Origin: JBKEDC01 sp047975205
GTDB taxonomy: Bacteria; Bacteroidota; Bacteroidia; Bacteroidales; Prolixibacteraceae
Reading direction: 5' to 3'
Assembly: GCA_047975205.1 (NCBI GenBank)
Contig: JBKEDC010000003.1
Span: 16,035-80,034, forward strand
DNA length: 64,000 nucleotides
The notes beneath the pieces were generated by a model, which was not told the DNA's origin, searched no databases, and saw only the letters and a program-made list of their open reading frames with translations. This document shows, piece by piece, positions 52,998 to 62,115 of the stretch. Each line of letters opens with the position of its first letter. Positions within the stretch are counted from its first letter, which is position 1. The position numbers and the translations under genes are program-made.

Positions 52998-55940
52998 TCA
53001 CCCAAACAACTGCATGATTTCTTTCTGGCTTATAGATTTGAAAGGATTATTACTGTTGACAAACTTATCGGCAAGATCTGATTTCCGTTCTTGCATACCA
53101 ATAATCTTTTCTTCAATGCTGCCCTCTGTTATGAAGCGATATACCATGACTTTCTTTTCCTGCCCGATGCGATGGGCTCGACTTATGGCTTGCATTTCAG
53201 CTGCCGGATTCCACCACGGATCGAGAATAAATACATAATCGGCTTGAGTGAGATTTAAGCCTACTCCTCCGGCTTTCAAAGATATTAAGAACACTCTATT
53301 AGCCTCATTTTCTTGGAATGAATGTATAACCTCCTCTCGGTTAACCGTGCTTCCCGTGAGCATGGCATAAGGCAATTCTTCTTCCTCTAAGAACTCTTTT
53401 ATTAAGTCGAGATGTTTTACGAAAGAAGAAAAAATAAGCACCTTATGCTTCTCTTTTATCAGCTCACTAAGTGTTTCGGTAATAGCTTTAAACTTTCCTG
53501 ATTCTACGTCAGATTCTATGCCTATCATATCCGGATGATTTGCCAACTGACGCAAACGACTCAAGCCCTGAAGTATCTTCATCGCATTTTTAGGCACACC
53601 ATCTTCTGCTATCTTCCGAATTAAATCGTTGCGAATTGCCGATTTTTCTCGCTCATATATATTGTATTGCCCTTTGGTCATGGCACAATAGCGAATTTGT
53701 TCGGTTATTGCCGGCAAATCTTTGGCAACTTCCGATTTTGTTCTGCGCAAGATAAACGGACGGATTAGAAGTTGCAATTTTTCTTGTTTATCCTCATTGC
53801 TTTTCTTTTCTATGGGCGTGATAAACTCTCGTTTGAAATAGGTGTAATTGCCCAACAGACCCGGATTAATAAAATTCATTTGTGCCCACAAATCCGACAA
53901 GGAATTTTCAATAGGCGTTCCGGTGAGCACTAATTTATGCGATGCTTGGAGTTTCAACGCCGATTGATAAGCCTTCGATTCCGGATTCTTTATGTATTGA
54001 CTTTCATCGAGAATGAGATAAAAAAACGGAAAGCTTTCCATTTGTGCTATATCATTACGCACCGTGCCATAAGTAGTTAAAATAACATCATATAAGTTAG
54101 AAAGGCTTTGAAAGCTATTGTTTCGCTTGCGCTGTGCTCCATAATGGGTATATACTTTCAGCTCGGGAGCAAACTTTTGGATTTCATGTTTCCAATTATG
54201 AATAAGCGATGTAGGCATGACAATCAAACTTGCCGATTGTGTCTGTTTGTGCGAAGCATTAACTGCATCAAGCTGATCAAACAAGTTGGCTTCCTTTTTG
54301 AGAAGCGGCAAAGGTTCTACCGAAACACACTGTTGTTTTCTTCGCTTCAGCTTAAGAAGTAATGCAATGGTTTGCAATGTTTTACCTAAGCCCATATCAT
54401 CGGCAAGGCAGGCTCCAAATTGTTTTTCATACAGATGATACAACCATGAAAAGCCCGTTTGCTGATATGCCCGTAGCGTTGCTTGCAATCCTTTCGGAGC
54501 AACTATTTTTTCATCATTATTATCTAAAGCCTGCAATCTGGCAATCAAGTGTTTATCAATACCTATTTGTGATTGCTTAAGCAGCGAATAATGGTGTTTT
54601 CTTACCAACAAATGTCCGTCATGCTCTTCACCTACTGCCAATAAATCGGCATAAGTAGTGAACCATTCTGCCGGCAAAACAGCAATTTCGCCATTAGGCA
54701 ACTCAAACTGCCGAATCCCCTTGCGAATGTGGTCTTTCAACTTCAAAAACGGAATTTCATAACTTCCGAAACGCACTTTGGCATACACATCAAACCAATC
54801 ATCTTTATCGGCAAACTCAAATTCCAGTTCACCTTTTAAACGAGAGAAATTTTTCATGCCTTTCGATTGCCGATAATGCATCCTTTCGGCAGAAAACAAA
54901 TGCTCATGCTTATCCACCCAGTCCAGCAAGGCTATATTGGCATCGTCGGGGCTCAACAAATTACTTCCGGAAAGAAAATAAGAACCATGATTTTCAATAA
55001 GCCCCCATGCTTTATATTGTTGTAAACATTGCTTTTCCCAAGCTAAATCGCGCACTGTTCGAGTAAACACATAATCATTATTTTCGGTGTGCAACGTTAC
55101 ATCTATGTTTGCGTTTCGATTAGGTAAAAAGGTTCTGTTGCCATATTCAAAACGAGGGATAAACACTAAGTTACCGTGCAAATCTTCTTCCAACTGCAAG
55201 GTTGCCGAAGGCTCCACTTTATTATTATAAAGCTTAAAACCGCTCACTTTCACCCGATGTTCGGCAATATTATGCTTAATAAAGGTTTCAAAATATTTAG
55301 CTTCGCTGCTCGATGGAATAAGTATTTCTTTTTTAGATAAGAAAGGCAGTATTTTTGTTGATTCCAGCTTTTCTAACACATGCAATTCTCCTTTATAAAT
55401 GAAAGATGCCGGTTTCATGGTCAGAAATTGCGGTTTTCGGTAGAGCAAAGGAAAATATAGACCGTTGGCACGTAATTGCAGGCGATAATGAATACCGTCA
55501 TCAGCACGATTAAACACCATACGGCAATCCATAAAACCATGATGTACCCGAATTAAATCTTCTTCATACAGGTTAGAATATTTATCGTCTTTGCTGAACA
55601 ACCTCGTGTTTCCGCGCATCAGAATACGGATTATGGCAAAAAGCTGTTCATCGATATAGGGACTAATATGCTCTTTAAAAAAAACCGGCTCGATGTGATT
55701 AATGAAATTAGTGACCTCCATGCGTTTCGAAAAGCGTTTGGTGAGCTCTTCATCGCTAATTTTTTCGGTTAGGTTCACCAATTCTTTTTCTTCGGCAGTG
55801 AGCAAAAGTTGCGGCACATCTCGCCTACGCACCAACTTGCGCACCGTGTAATAATTTCCGTCGGGTGCTATCAGGAAAGCTTGAAACAAACGTCCTATCT
55901 TCCGGTGATTCACCAAACCTATAATTAATTCTTGAGTCAT
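52998..55940 (-). CDS. SNF2/Swi2-family helicase-like ATPase
   Basis: The 980-aa protein has an N-terminal region (about 1-480) without clear motifs, then the SNF2 ATPase: Walker A LADDMGLGKT near residue 515, DESQ box LILDESQYI near 635, LTGTPIENSLSDLW, and the C-lobe LIFSSFVKHLDLI, LKAGGVGLNLT and RAHRIGQEKKV. It is a double-stranded DNA translocase that remodels protein-DNA or polymerase complexes (compare RapA/HepA). The role of the N-terminal half is unknown. It is read from a promoter at 55998. Confidence 0.9.
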   Translation of the reverse strand: MTQELIIGLVNHRKIGRLFQAFLIAPDGNYYTVRKLVRRRDVPQLLLTAEEKELVNLTEKISDEELTKRFSKRMEVTNFINHIEPVFFKEHISPYIDEQLFAIIRILMRGNTRLFSKDDKYSNLYEEDLIRVHHGFMDCRMVFNRADDGIHYRLQLRANGLYFPLLYRKPQFLTMKPASFIYKGELHVLEKLESTKILPFLSKKEILIPSSSEAKYFETFIKHNIAEHRVKVSGFKLYNNKVEPSATLQLEEDLHGNLVFIPRFEYGNRTFLPNRNANIDVTLHTENNDYVFTRTVRDLAWEKQCLQQYKAWGLIENHGSYFLSGSNLLSPDDANIALLDWVDKHEHLFSAERMHYRQSKGMKNFSRLKGELEFEFADKDDWFDVYAKVRFGSYEIPFLKLKDHIRKGIRQFELPNGEIAVLPAEWFTTYADLLAVGEEHDGHLLVRKHHYSLLKQSQIGIDKHLIARLQALDNNDEKIVAPKGLQATLRAYQQTGFSWLYHLYEKQFGACLADDMGLGKTLQTIALLLKLKRRKQQCVSVEPLPLLKKEANLFDQLDAVNASHKQTQSASLIVMPTSLIHNWKHEIQKFAPELKVYTHYGAQRKRNNSFQSLSNLYDVILTTYGTVRNDIAQMESFPFFYLILDESQYIKNPESKAYQSALKLQASHKLVLTGTPIENSLSDLWAQMNFINPGLLGNYTYFKREFITPIEKKSNEDKQEKLQLLIRPFILRRTKSEVAKDLPAITEQIRYCAMTKGQYNIYEREKSAIRNDLIRKIAEDGVPKNAMKILQGLSRLRQLANHPDMIGIESDVESGKFKAITETLSELIKEKHKVLIFSSFVKHLDLIKEFLEEEELPYAMLTGSTVNREEVIHSFQENEANRVFLISLKAGGVGLNLTQADYVFILDPWWNPAAEMQAISRAHRIGQEKKVMVYRFITEGSIEEKIIGMQERKSDLADKFVNSNNPFKSISQKEIMQLFG

Positions 55941-55997
55941 ATGTAATACGTAAGCCTATCGATAAATTTAAGACACCATTTTACCCTATTCAAACTT

Positions 55998-56005
55998 CAA
56001 ATATA
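55998..56005 (-). promoter_or_regulatory. Bacteroidetes -7 element for SNF2 gene
   Basis: On the minus strand the sequence reads TATATTTG, an exact TAnnTTTG match, about 57 nt before the start codon. Confidence 0.5.
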
Positions 56006-56692
56006 CAAGTATTCACGATGAATACGATTAATTTTAGGGGGAAAATGAATATTTATAAGATTGACTTTAGACGAGAATAAAATTTTAAGTCTTGTTGCTA
56101 CCCGATAAAAACTTTAAATAACAGCCGGACTCGTTTTTCTCGGTGAGAATAAGCTGAATGAAAGGATTTGTTGCTCATTTCTTGCTCACACATGAGATGC
56201 CAAAGCATAAACTACATCCATTCGTTATGGAGCATAGCAGCAAAATACAGTAGTTATGCCTTTTCTCATTGAGTTATGCTTCAAAAATCGATAGTGCTAC
56301 CTATCTGTAAGGTGAAAAAGACAGAAAAAACAGCATGCAAATACCACAGTACACTATTATTCAATAATTTACATAATGTCATTTACTCCAAACAAAAACA
56401 TTCAATTTATTTTATTTAATAGCTGATATATTTAGTCGGGAATACTAAAGAGCAATAACGGTTGAACAATTGAGCGTATAACTACACAACAGATGAGCTT
56501 AAAGCGATAAATCGCACACCTCATAAGCTATTTTACATGCCAAATACATCATTAATTCAATATTTAACAACAATTAACATTTCTATTATAAGCACATATA
56601 CCTTCTGATTATCAATTAATTATATTACATTTAGATAATAACTATAATTTTTACAAATCAACACTATTTAACACTAGTAATTACGTTCAATA

Positions 56693-56700
56693 TATGTTTG
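56693..56700 (+). promoter_or_regulatory. Bacteroidetes -7 element for first lipoprotein
   Basis: TATGTTTG fits TAnnTTTG, about 76 nt before the ATG at 56777. Confidence 0.5.
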
Positions 56701-56776
56701 CTTTGTTAAACAGCAAAAACGATTTAAACATGCCGGTTAACAAAATGATTATTTAAAAACTCAAAAGATTATTTTT

Positions 56777-57682
56777 ATGAAAAGATTTACTTTACTTACA
56801 TTGGCAACAGCAGCCCTATTGGCTTCATGTTCACAAGAAACCGATCCTGTTGTTGACTCAACACAAGAAGTGGGCACACTAGGCGTTAAAGTAGCCGGAT
56901 TCGGCATTGAAATTGAAGAGAAAGCATTTTCTACCAAAGCAATTGGCAACGGTACCGAATGGAGTGATTGGGTTGCAGGACAGTTCGCTATGTACACCGC
57001 TTATATGTATGATGAAAACTCACAAACTTTGGCAACTACCCCTAACGAAGAGTCTACTTCGCAGGTATTAACAGGTTGGGGTGAAGGAGCTGAATTAACA
57101 TGGAATTTATATGCCGGAACTTATGATGTGGCTGTTTCAAACTATGCAAACATTGAGAATCAAACAGCAGCAACAACAGCCCTTCCAACAAAAGAGCTAG
57201 CCGGTGTGCAATATCATTCTACCATTGTGCAAGCAACAGTTTCGCCTCGCGTGTACAACGAAATTGCAATTAATCAATGGGAAATGAATAATGTGGTTAT
57301 CTCTGTTAAAGCAAAAGGACAAGATGATGCTGATTATTTTGCTGATCTTGAAAGTTATTCTATTACTGTGAGTAACGGAACTGATACAACCGACGATTTA
57401 CTGCTTGCAGGAAACGGCGTTGATGATGATATTCTGACTACCGATCTTGAGCAAGGTTTCTTTGATAAAGATGCAGCTGCATATAAACTTACTTTGAAAT
57501 ACAAAGAAAGTGGTACAGGAAATGAAGAACAAACATTAACTGCCGACGTTCCTGTACTTGCCAATAAAGGAGAAGAAGCTGTTATTAGCTTTAAAGCCTA
57601 CAAACAAGGTATTGAAGCTACAATCACGGCTCCTGATGGTACTACAACTATTGTTGGCGATATTGACTTCGCAGGTGAATAA
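56777..57682 (+). CDS. DUF4493-like lipoprotein (first of a pair)
   Basis: The 301-aa product has a lipoprotein signal MKRFTLLTLATAALLASC. The mature protein is acidic (pI clearly low) with beta strands and a middle segment LTWNLYAGTYDVAVSNYANIE, as in DUF4493-type Bacteroidetes cell-surface lipoproteins. It ends GIEATITAPDGTTTIVGDIDFAGE, closely matching the end of the next gene product. It is likely exposed on the cell surface; a role in adhesion or a fimbria-like assembly is only a guess. It has its own promoter and terminator. Confidence 0.8.
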   Translation: MKRFTLLTLATAALLASCSQETDPVVDSTQEVGTLGVKVAGFGIEIEEKAFSTKAIGNGTEWSDWVAGQFAMYTAYMYDENSQTLATTPNEESTSQVLTGWGEGAELTWNLYAGTYDVAVSNYANIENQTAATTALPTKELAGVQYHSTIVQATVSPRVYNEIAINQWEMNNVVISVKAKGQDDADYFADLESYSITVSNGTDTTDDLLLAGNGVDDDILTTDLEQGFFDKDAAAYKLTLKYKESGTGNEEQTLTADVPVLANKGEEAVISFKAYKQGIEATITAPDGTTTIVGDIDFAGE

Positions 57683-57715
57683 CCAATGACATAAGCACTA
57701 TTCATAATATACTTT

Positions 57716-57745
57716 AAAACCAACCCAAAGGTTGGTTTTTTATTT
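57716..57745 (+). terminator. Terminator after first DUF4493-like gene
   Basis: AAAACCAACC at 57716-57725 pairs perfectly with 57730-57739 (4-nt loop), followed by a T-run. Confidence 0.88.
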
Positions 57746-57971
57746 TTATAAAGAAAAACATTCATTTGTCATTATTCATAATAAAGTAGTTTTCGCTCGT
57801 TCAAGAACAACATTAACAACACTTATACAACAAAACACAATTCAACAAAAAACCAACTGAATTTTCAAACATTAGATATAAAAAACAAACAAATAAAATC
57901 ACATTGAATATTGAATAACAACAAAATACGGTTACTACATCTCATATATTTTTATTTATTTCAGTTAAGTA

Positions 57972-58002
57972 TTGAATCGCATAAAAACTTATACTATATT
58001 TG
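57972..58002 (+). promoter_or_regulatory. Bacteroidetes-type promoter upstream of second lipoprotein
   Basis: TTG at 57972-57974 and an exact -7, TATATTTG, at 57995-58002 are 20 nt apart. It is the best promoter in this region; transcription would start about 58009. Confidence 0.65.
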
Positions 58003-58008
58003 CATAAA

Positions 58009-58125
58009 CTTATAAAATGAACAATTAAATCTAAACTGAAGAATTAGAATCACACACATACACACCGTTTGAGGAGTTCTGAAAATCACACTTTTAAGGA
58101 ACTCCTCTCTTTAATTTCTTTTTAT
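58009..58125 (+). ncRNA. Possible small RNA or transcription-attenuating leader
   Basis: From the promoter above, a transcript would meet a hairpin formed by 58071-58079 and 58099-58107 (9 bp perfect, about 19-nt loop), then a T-rich tract (TCTTTAATTTCTTTTT). This predicts a short RNA of about 115 nt, or an attenuated leader 90 nt ahead of the lipoprotein ATG at 58215. The loop is large, so terminator strength is uncertain. I recognise no known RNA family. Confidence 0.4.
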
Positions 58126-58214
58126 CAATCATGAATCACACGGATTAAATCTGAATAATTATATAAACAACCATTTATTAGGCTCTGCACAAGGAATCTA
58201 GGCTTCACATTCTT

Positions 58215-59099
58215 ATGAAAGTTTTATTACACATAGCTATGTTTTGCACGCTTAGTCTCGTGGGATGCACCATCGATACGCTACCCGAGCAAGGATATGT
58301 GCAGGTGTTTGTAGATTTCAAAGATGTCGATAGCCGACATGCCCTAAACCGAAAAGGGGTGGACGAATCATATCTTGATGATATAGACGTTACTACATTC
58401 AGTACCTATTTTTTTCACAGTCGCACTCATAATCGTACCGCAATGCCCGACGGATACCACAATCCTACTCCGCTAAACGATTGGGGCATGCAAGACAGCA
58501 TATCATTGTTTGAAGGCGCTTACGATGTTATCGTTGCCAACGTTAACCCTTATACTTATGATGCACAAACTGATGAATATTTACCCACGTTAAATCCGAA
58601 TCGAGGGGTCATTTTCGTTTCAGAAACACAAAATGCCGGCATAGCACCCAATCAGCTGTGTTCTTTAGAATTTACGGTAATATCTTCTGCTTGGAATCTG
58701 CAAACATGCTTAGTAGATTTATATGCACGCGATACAATTTGCGTGAATGAATTTAACGCTTTGCACGACTATAAAATATATGTGGGTGATTTGCTTATGG
58801 TTGACAGTAACAGAGGAAACGACCAGCTTCCCTACTCGCCCAAACGACTTTCAGTAAAAGGTGTGCAGGGTTATCTGCGTCCGTTGCTCAGTGGCGAATC
58901 TTATGATGTGCGCATGGAATATTCCAGGGACGGGATTAACCAAAAAGTAAGCATGATACAGTCGGCAATTACCGATGACTTTGTGGCAGGCGAAGAGCTC
59001 AGCCTTGTGTTAGAAAATGTGGGCGATAGTTTCACCATAGGAATTGAATCTCCTGATGGCGAAACCGAAATTATTGGCGAAATCGATTTTAAGGGGTAA
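58215..59099 (+). CDS. DUF4493-like lipoprotein (second of a pair)
   Basis: The 294-aa product has a signal peptide with lipobox SLVGC, then TIDTLPEQGYVQVFVDFKD. A middle segment ISLFEGAYDVIVANVNPYTYD parallels the LYAGTYDVAVSNY segment of the previous protein, and the end FTIGIESPDGETEIIGEIDFKG parallels its C-terminus. They are therefore distant paralogues. The mature part is beta-rich. The codon use looks more GC-rich than the first gene. A promoter and hairpin leader lie upstream. Function unknown; surface location is inferred from the lipoprotein signal. Confidence 0.78.
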   Translation: MKVLLHIAMFCTLSLVGCTIDTLPEQGYVQVFVDFKDVDSRHALNRKGVDESYLDDIDVTTFSTYFFHSRTHNRTAMPDGYHNPTPLNDWGMQDSISLFEGAYDVIVANVNPYTYDAQTDEYLPTLNPNRGVIFVSETQNAGIAPNQLCSLEFTVISSAWNLQTCLVDLYARDTICVNEFNALHDYKIYVGDLLMVDSNRGNDQLPYSPKRLSVKGVQGYLRPLLSGESYDVRMEYSRDGINQKVSMIQSAITDDFVAGEELSLVLENVGDSFTIGIESPDGETEIIGEIDFKG

Positions 59100-59169
59100 G
59101 ATTATCGCCTTACCAAAAAGACAACAATAATATCATTTACTCATAAATGGCATTATTGCCAAAGTTTCG

Positions 59170-59177
59170 TAATTTTG
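59170..59177 (+). promoter_or_regulatory. Bacteroidetes -7 element for Dabb-manA
   Basis: TAATTTTG fits TAnnTTTG and ends 29 nt before the ATG at 59207. Confidence 0.55.
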
Positions 59178-59206
59178 CAACACTGTTAACATTAAAGCTT
59201 TCACTC

Positions 59207-59506
59207 ATGATCAATCATGTTGTCCTTTTTAAGTTGAAAGAATGTGCTGCTCATGAACTGCAAGAGCAAGCCGAAACTTTTAAACGCATGCTTTTGGCAC
59301 TTCCGCCGCACATAGCCGAAATCAAACATATGGAAGTAGGCTTGAATCATCATTTTGACGGCGAAACTTTTCATCTTTGCCTTATCAGTCATTTTGAGAG
59401 TTTAGACGACTTAAAAGTCTATGCTACTCACCCCGAGCACTTGAAAGTGACGGATTATGTGAAAGACAAAATAGCTAAAAGAGCTGCCGTTGATTTTGAA
59501 TTTTAA
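59207..59506 (+). CDS. Dabb (stress-responsive A/B barrel) domain protein
   Basis: The 99-aa protein with MINHVVLFKLKE at its start and LISHFESLDDLKVYATHPEHL in the second half is a single ferredoxin-like Dabb domain. Members bind or act on small hydrophobic molecules as dimers; the function here is unknown. ATG 59207 is used because it begins the first strand and follows a -7 motif; the longer frame runs through the promoter. manA starts 20 nt later. Confidence 0.88.
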   Translation: MINHVVLFKLKECAAHELQEQAETFKRMLLALPPHIAEIKHMEVGLNHHFDGETFHLCLISHFESLDDLKVYATHPEHLKVTDYVKDKIAKRAAVDFEF

Positions 59507-59525
59507 GCTTAGAACACTAAATATT

Positions 59526-60503
59526 ATGAATTTATATCCACTAAAATTTAAGCCTCAATTATATGCTAAAATATGGGGCGGAAAAAAATTACACGAGTTA
59601 TTACACAAAGAGAATGTAGAAAATGCCGGCGAATCGTGGGAAATTTCAGGCGTAGAAGGACATTGCTCAGTGGTGAGCAACGGTTATTTGGCTGAAAACA
59701 CCTTAGAGGAGCTCATTGAAATATATATGGGTGAATTGGTGGGCGACCAAGTTTATGAAAAATTCGGTTTATCCTTTCCGCTACTCATTAAATTCATCGA
59801 TGCCAATGATGATCTTTCCATTCAGGTTCACCCTAATGATGAAATGGCAGCCGAAAAACATAACTCTTACGGTAAAACAGAGATGTGGTATATCATGCAA
59901 GCCGACAAAAAAGGAAAACTTAATTGTGGCTTTAATACTCCCATGAATCGACAGTTATTGGAAGAAAAGATTGCTAATGGTTCACTCAGCGAAGCTTTAA
60001 ATTTCATTCCCGTTCAACAAGGAGATTGCTTTTTTATCCCTGCCGGAACAGTGCATGCCATCGGTAAAGGATTACTGGTAGCCGAAATTCAGCAAACATC
60101 TGATATCACCTATCGTTTGTTCGATTATAACCGTAAAGACAAAGAGGGCAACCTGCGCGATTTGCATGTTAAAGATGCCGCCGAAGCTATCGATTTCAAT
60201 AGTGAAAATCCTAAAAATGTGGGAGGAAACAAAGAACTTGAAAGCAACAAAAGCTCAGAGTTAGTGAAATGTCCTTATTTCACTACAAATGTTTTACATC
60301 TTACTCAAGGTATCCAAAAAGATATATATGGACTTGATTCATTTGTCATTTATTTATGTGTGGACGGTGAAGCTGTTGTGATGCATGAAAACAATAAAGA
60401 ACTGCTTAAAACCGGCGAATGCATATTAATTCCGGCATCGTGTCATCAATTTTCATTAATTCCGGAAACAAAAAACTGTAAATTATTAGAAGTACATCTG
60501 TAG
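59526..60503 (+). CDS. manA: Mannose-6-phosphate isomerase, class I type
   Basis: The 325-aa cupin metalloenzyme interconverts fructose-6-P and mannose-6-P, supplying mannose for envelope glycans. Zinc-site residues are in IQVHPND near residue 100, KTEMWYI near 118, and AGTVHAIG near 176. YPLKFKPQLYAKIWGG is the typical beginning, so ATG 59526 is chosen over 59490. It is probably co-transcribed with the Dabb gene (20-nt gap). Confidence 0.93.
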   Translation: MNLYPLKFKPQLYAKIWGGKKLHELLHKENVENAGESWEISGVEGHCSVVSNGYLAENTLEELIEIYMGELVGDQVYEKFGLSFPLLIKFIDANDDLSIQVHPNDEMAAEKHNSYGKTEMWYIMQADKKGKLNCGFNTPMNRQLLEEKIANGSLSEALNFIPVQQGDCFFIPAGTVHAIGKGLLVAEIQQTSDITYRLFDYNRKDKEGNLRDLHVKDAAEAIDFNSENPKNVGGNKELESNKSSELVKCPYFTTNVLHLTQGIQKDIYGLDSFVIYLCVDGEAVVMHENNKELLKTGECILIPASCHQFSLIPETKNCKLLEVHL

Positions 60504-60644
60504 TGGGAAACTGTTAATGTAGGGACTTGCTCTTGTGGTCGTTCTGTCTTTCATTACCAGTCATTTACAATTGCCCTTTCCTTTGAACCACAAACATATC
60601 CGCAATTTTTTTTCGGATATGCTGCTGTATTGATGATGTTGATG

Positions 60645-60652
60645 TAATTTTG
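60645..60652 (+). promoter_or_regulatory. Bacteroidetes -7 element for ATPase/TOPRIM locus
   Basis: TAATTTTG fits TAnnTTTG and ends 45 nt before the ATG at 60698. Confidence 0.5.
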
Positions 60653-60697
60653 CACAAAAATAGAAATTAGAAACATTCACGAATACGTCTTATTATC

Positions 60698-61788
60698 ATG
60701 TTATCTAAATTTTCGGTACGCAACTTTAAAGGGTTTAAAGATGACATTACTTTCGACCTTCAAGATACGCACAAATACAATTTCAATAGCGAATGTATTA
60801 GAAATGGCTTGGTGAATCAGGCCTTAATTTATGGATACAACGGCAGTGGAAAATCAAATTTAGGTTTAGCAATTTTCGATATCATTGTCCACCTACCTTA
60901 CCGATAAAAACCGAGATTCTAAACTGTATGTATCCTATCAGCATGCACAAAATACAGACGAATACACTTTCTTTAACTACGAATTTAAGTTTGGGAATCA
61001 TTATGTAGGATTACAAAGCACTTATCTTTGAGGAGCTTTCCATTGATGGGCAGGTATGCATATCGTTCAACCGTCCTAAAGAAGAAGCCTTTGTAAAATT
61101 GACAGGAGCCGAAGGTTTAAAGACCAATCTAAGCAATCCTCGCCTCTCGTTTTTGAAATACATTCTGAACAATACCGAATTGGCAGACAATGAAGTGAAC
61201 CGTTGTTTCAAGCAGTTTTTTGAGTTCATCAATCATATGCTATTTTTCCGTTCATTGCACCAAAATGAATATCTAGGGCTAGAAATTGGCAGTCGGAATA
61301 TTTATTCCGATATTTTGGAGCAAGGACATCTGCAAGACTTTCAGGATTTTCTGCACGAAGCAGGCATTGATTATAAGCTTTGCGTAGTGAAAGAATCGGT
61401 AGAAGAAACAATTGCTGTAGATTTTGGTGGTAAGAAAATAGCTTTCCATCTGCTGGCTTCAAGCGGTACAAAATTGCTCAGCTTATTTTATTACTGGCTT
61501 CAACGATTGCAAGCTGCTCAGGTTTCGTTTCTGTTTCTCGATGAGTTTGATGCCTTCTATCATCATGAGCTTTCGGCATTCATTATGAACAAGCTCAAAG
61601 AGATAGGTATTCAGTCGGTAATTACTACCCACAATACCAGCATTATGAGCAACGATTTATTGCGCCCCGATTGTTATTTCTTTTTGAAAGACGGACAGAT
61701 TCGTTCGCTTGCTGAGCGCACGAATAAGGAGTTGAGAGAAGCACATAATATTGAAAAAATGTATAAGGCAGGAACTTTCGATGAGTAA
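60698..61788 (+). pseudogene. Broken AAA-type ATPase (COG1106-like), defence-related
   Basis: Three fragments in three frames make one protein. Residues MLSKFSVRNFKGFKD with Walker A GYNGSGKSN are in the first frame (60698 to about 60895). After a frameshift, LTDKNRDSKLYVSYQ to FKFGNHYV continues to about 61005. A second shift, perhaps with a small deletion, is followed by ALIFEELSIDG through Walker B FLFLDEFDAFYHH and TTHNTSIMSNDLL to the stop at 61788. Intact relatives are ABC-like ATPases of phage-abortive systems (AbiLi-, RloC- or OLD-like groups). The TOPRIM gene overlaps its end by 8 nt, as in two-gene systems. Sequencing error would be an alternative to decay. Confidence 0.75.
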
Positions 61789-62112
61789 AATTTTGTTTGT
61801 TTTTGAAGGCGCTCGCACAGAATCCTGTATATTTCGAAGCTTGAAAAAAGTTTTTTTTGAAGATTCAGCTGTAATTAAATGCGCTTTTTGTAATAACATC
61901 TACAATTTATACAAACAAGTAAACAAAGATAAAGATCTTGATACTTTTCAATTGCTAAAAGAAAGGGAACAGAATAAAAATGAACTAAGCAAATACAAAC
62001 GAAACGATTTTGGCGAAATCTATTTATTTTTCGATTATGATGGGCATGATACACCTATGCATCTTGATGAATAACTCTAATGAAAGTAATTTTGTAATCA
62101 AAAAATTAGAGT
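61781..62112 (+). pseudogene. Truncated TOPRIM-domain protein, partner of the ATPase
   Basis: The frame from ATG 61781 overlaps the ATPase stop (ATGAGTAA) and ends at 62074 after 97 residues. It starts MSKILFVFEGARTE, with the TOPRIM Glu, and reaches the acidic motif YLFFDYDGHD at about residue 85. A one-base shift just before the stop would continue as NNSNESNFVIKKLE and then meet the recombinase gene. Related intact proteins are longer, so this one is frameshifted and cut at its 3' end. TOPRIM partners of such ATPases are toxic nucleases or similar effectors in phage defence. Confidence 0.6.
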
Positions 62113-62115
62113 TAT
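62071..62115. repeat. 11-bp inverted repeat at TOPRIM/recombinase junction
   Basis: Bases 62071-62081 are exactly complementary to 62105-62115, with a 23-nt spacer. The left arm holds the TOPRIM stop codon and the right arm the recombinase ATG. It may be a regulatory operator or hairpin, or a recombination site at the edge of a mobile element. Confidence 0.5.

Larger units (their letters stand above)
55941..56776. other. Long AT-rich intergenic region
   Basis: These 836 nt lie between two divergent genes. A minus-strand -7 element lies at 55998 and a plus-strand one at 56693. A small inverted repeat (GCGAT at 56504-56508 with ATCGC at 56511-56515) is the only clear hairpin-like spot. No gene, tRNA or tandem array was found. 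The length is unusual for this genome. Confidence 0.5.
57746..58214. other. Intergenic with promoter and leader hairpin
   Basis: These 469 nt are A-rich at first (57780-57950). They then hold a strong -33/-7 promoter (57972-58002) and a hairpin (58071-58107) followed by T-rich sequence, ahead of the second lipoprotein gene. Both are listed separately. Confidence 0.5.

Noticed and set aside
61099..61788. 229-codon ATPase fragment as an independent gene
   Set aside because: It lacks Walker A and continues the interrupted ATPase frame from 60698. It is better read as the third part of a pseudogene.
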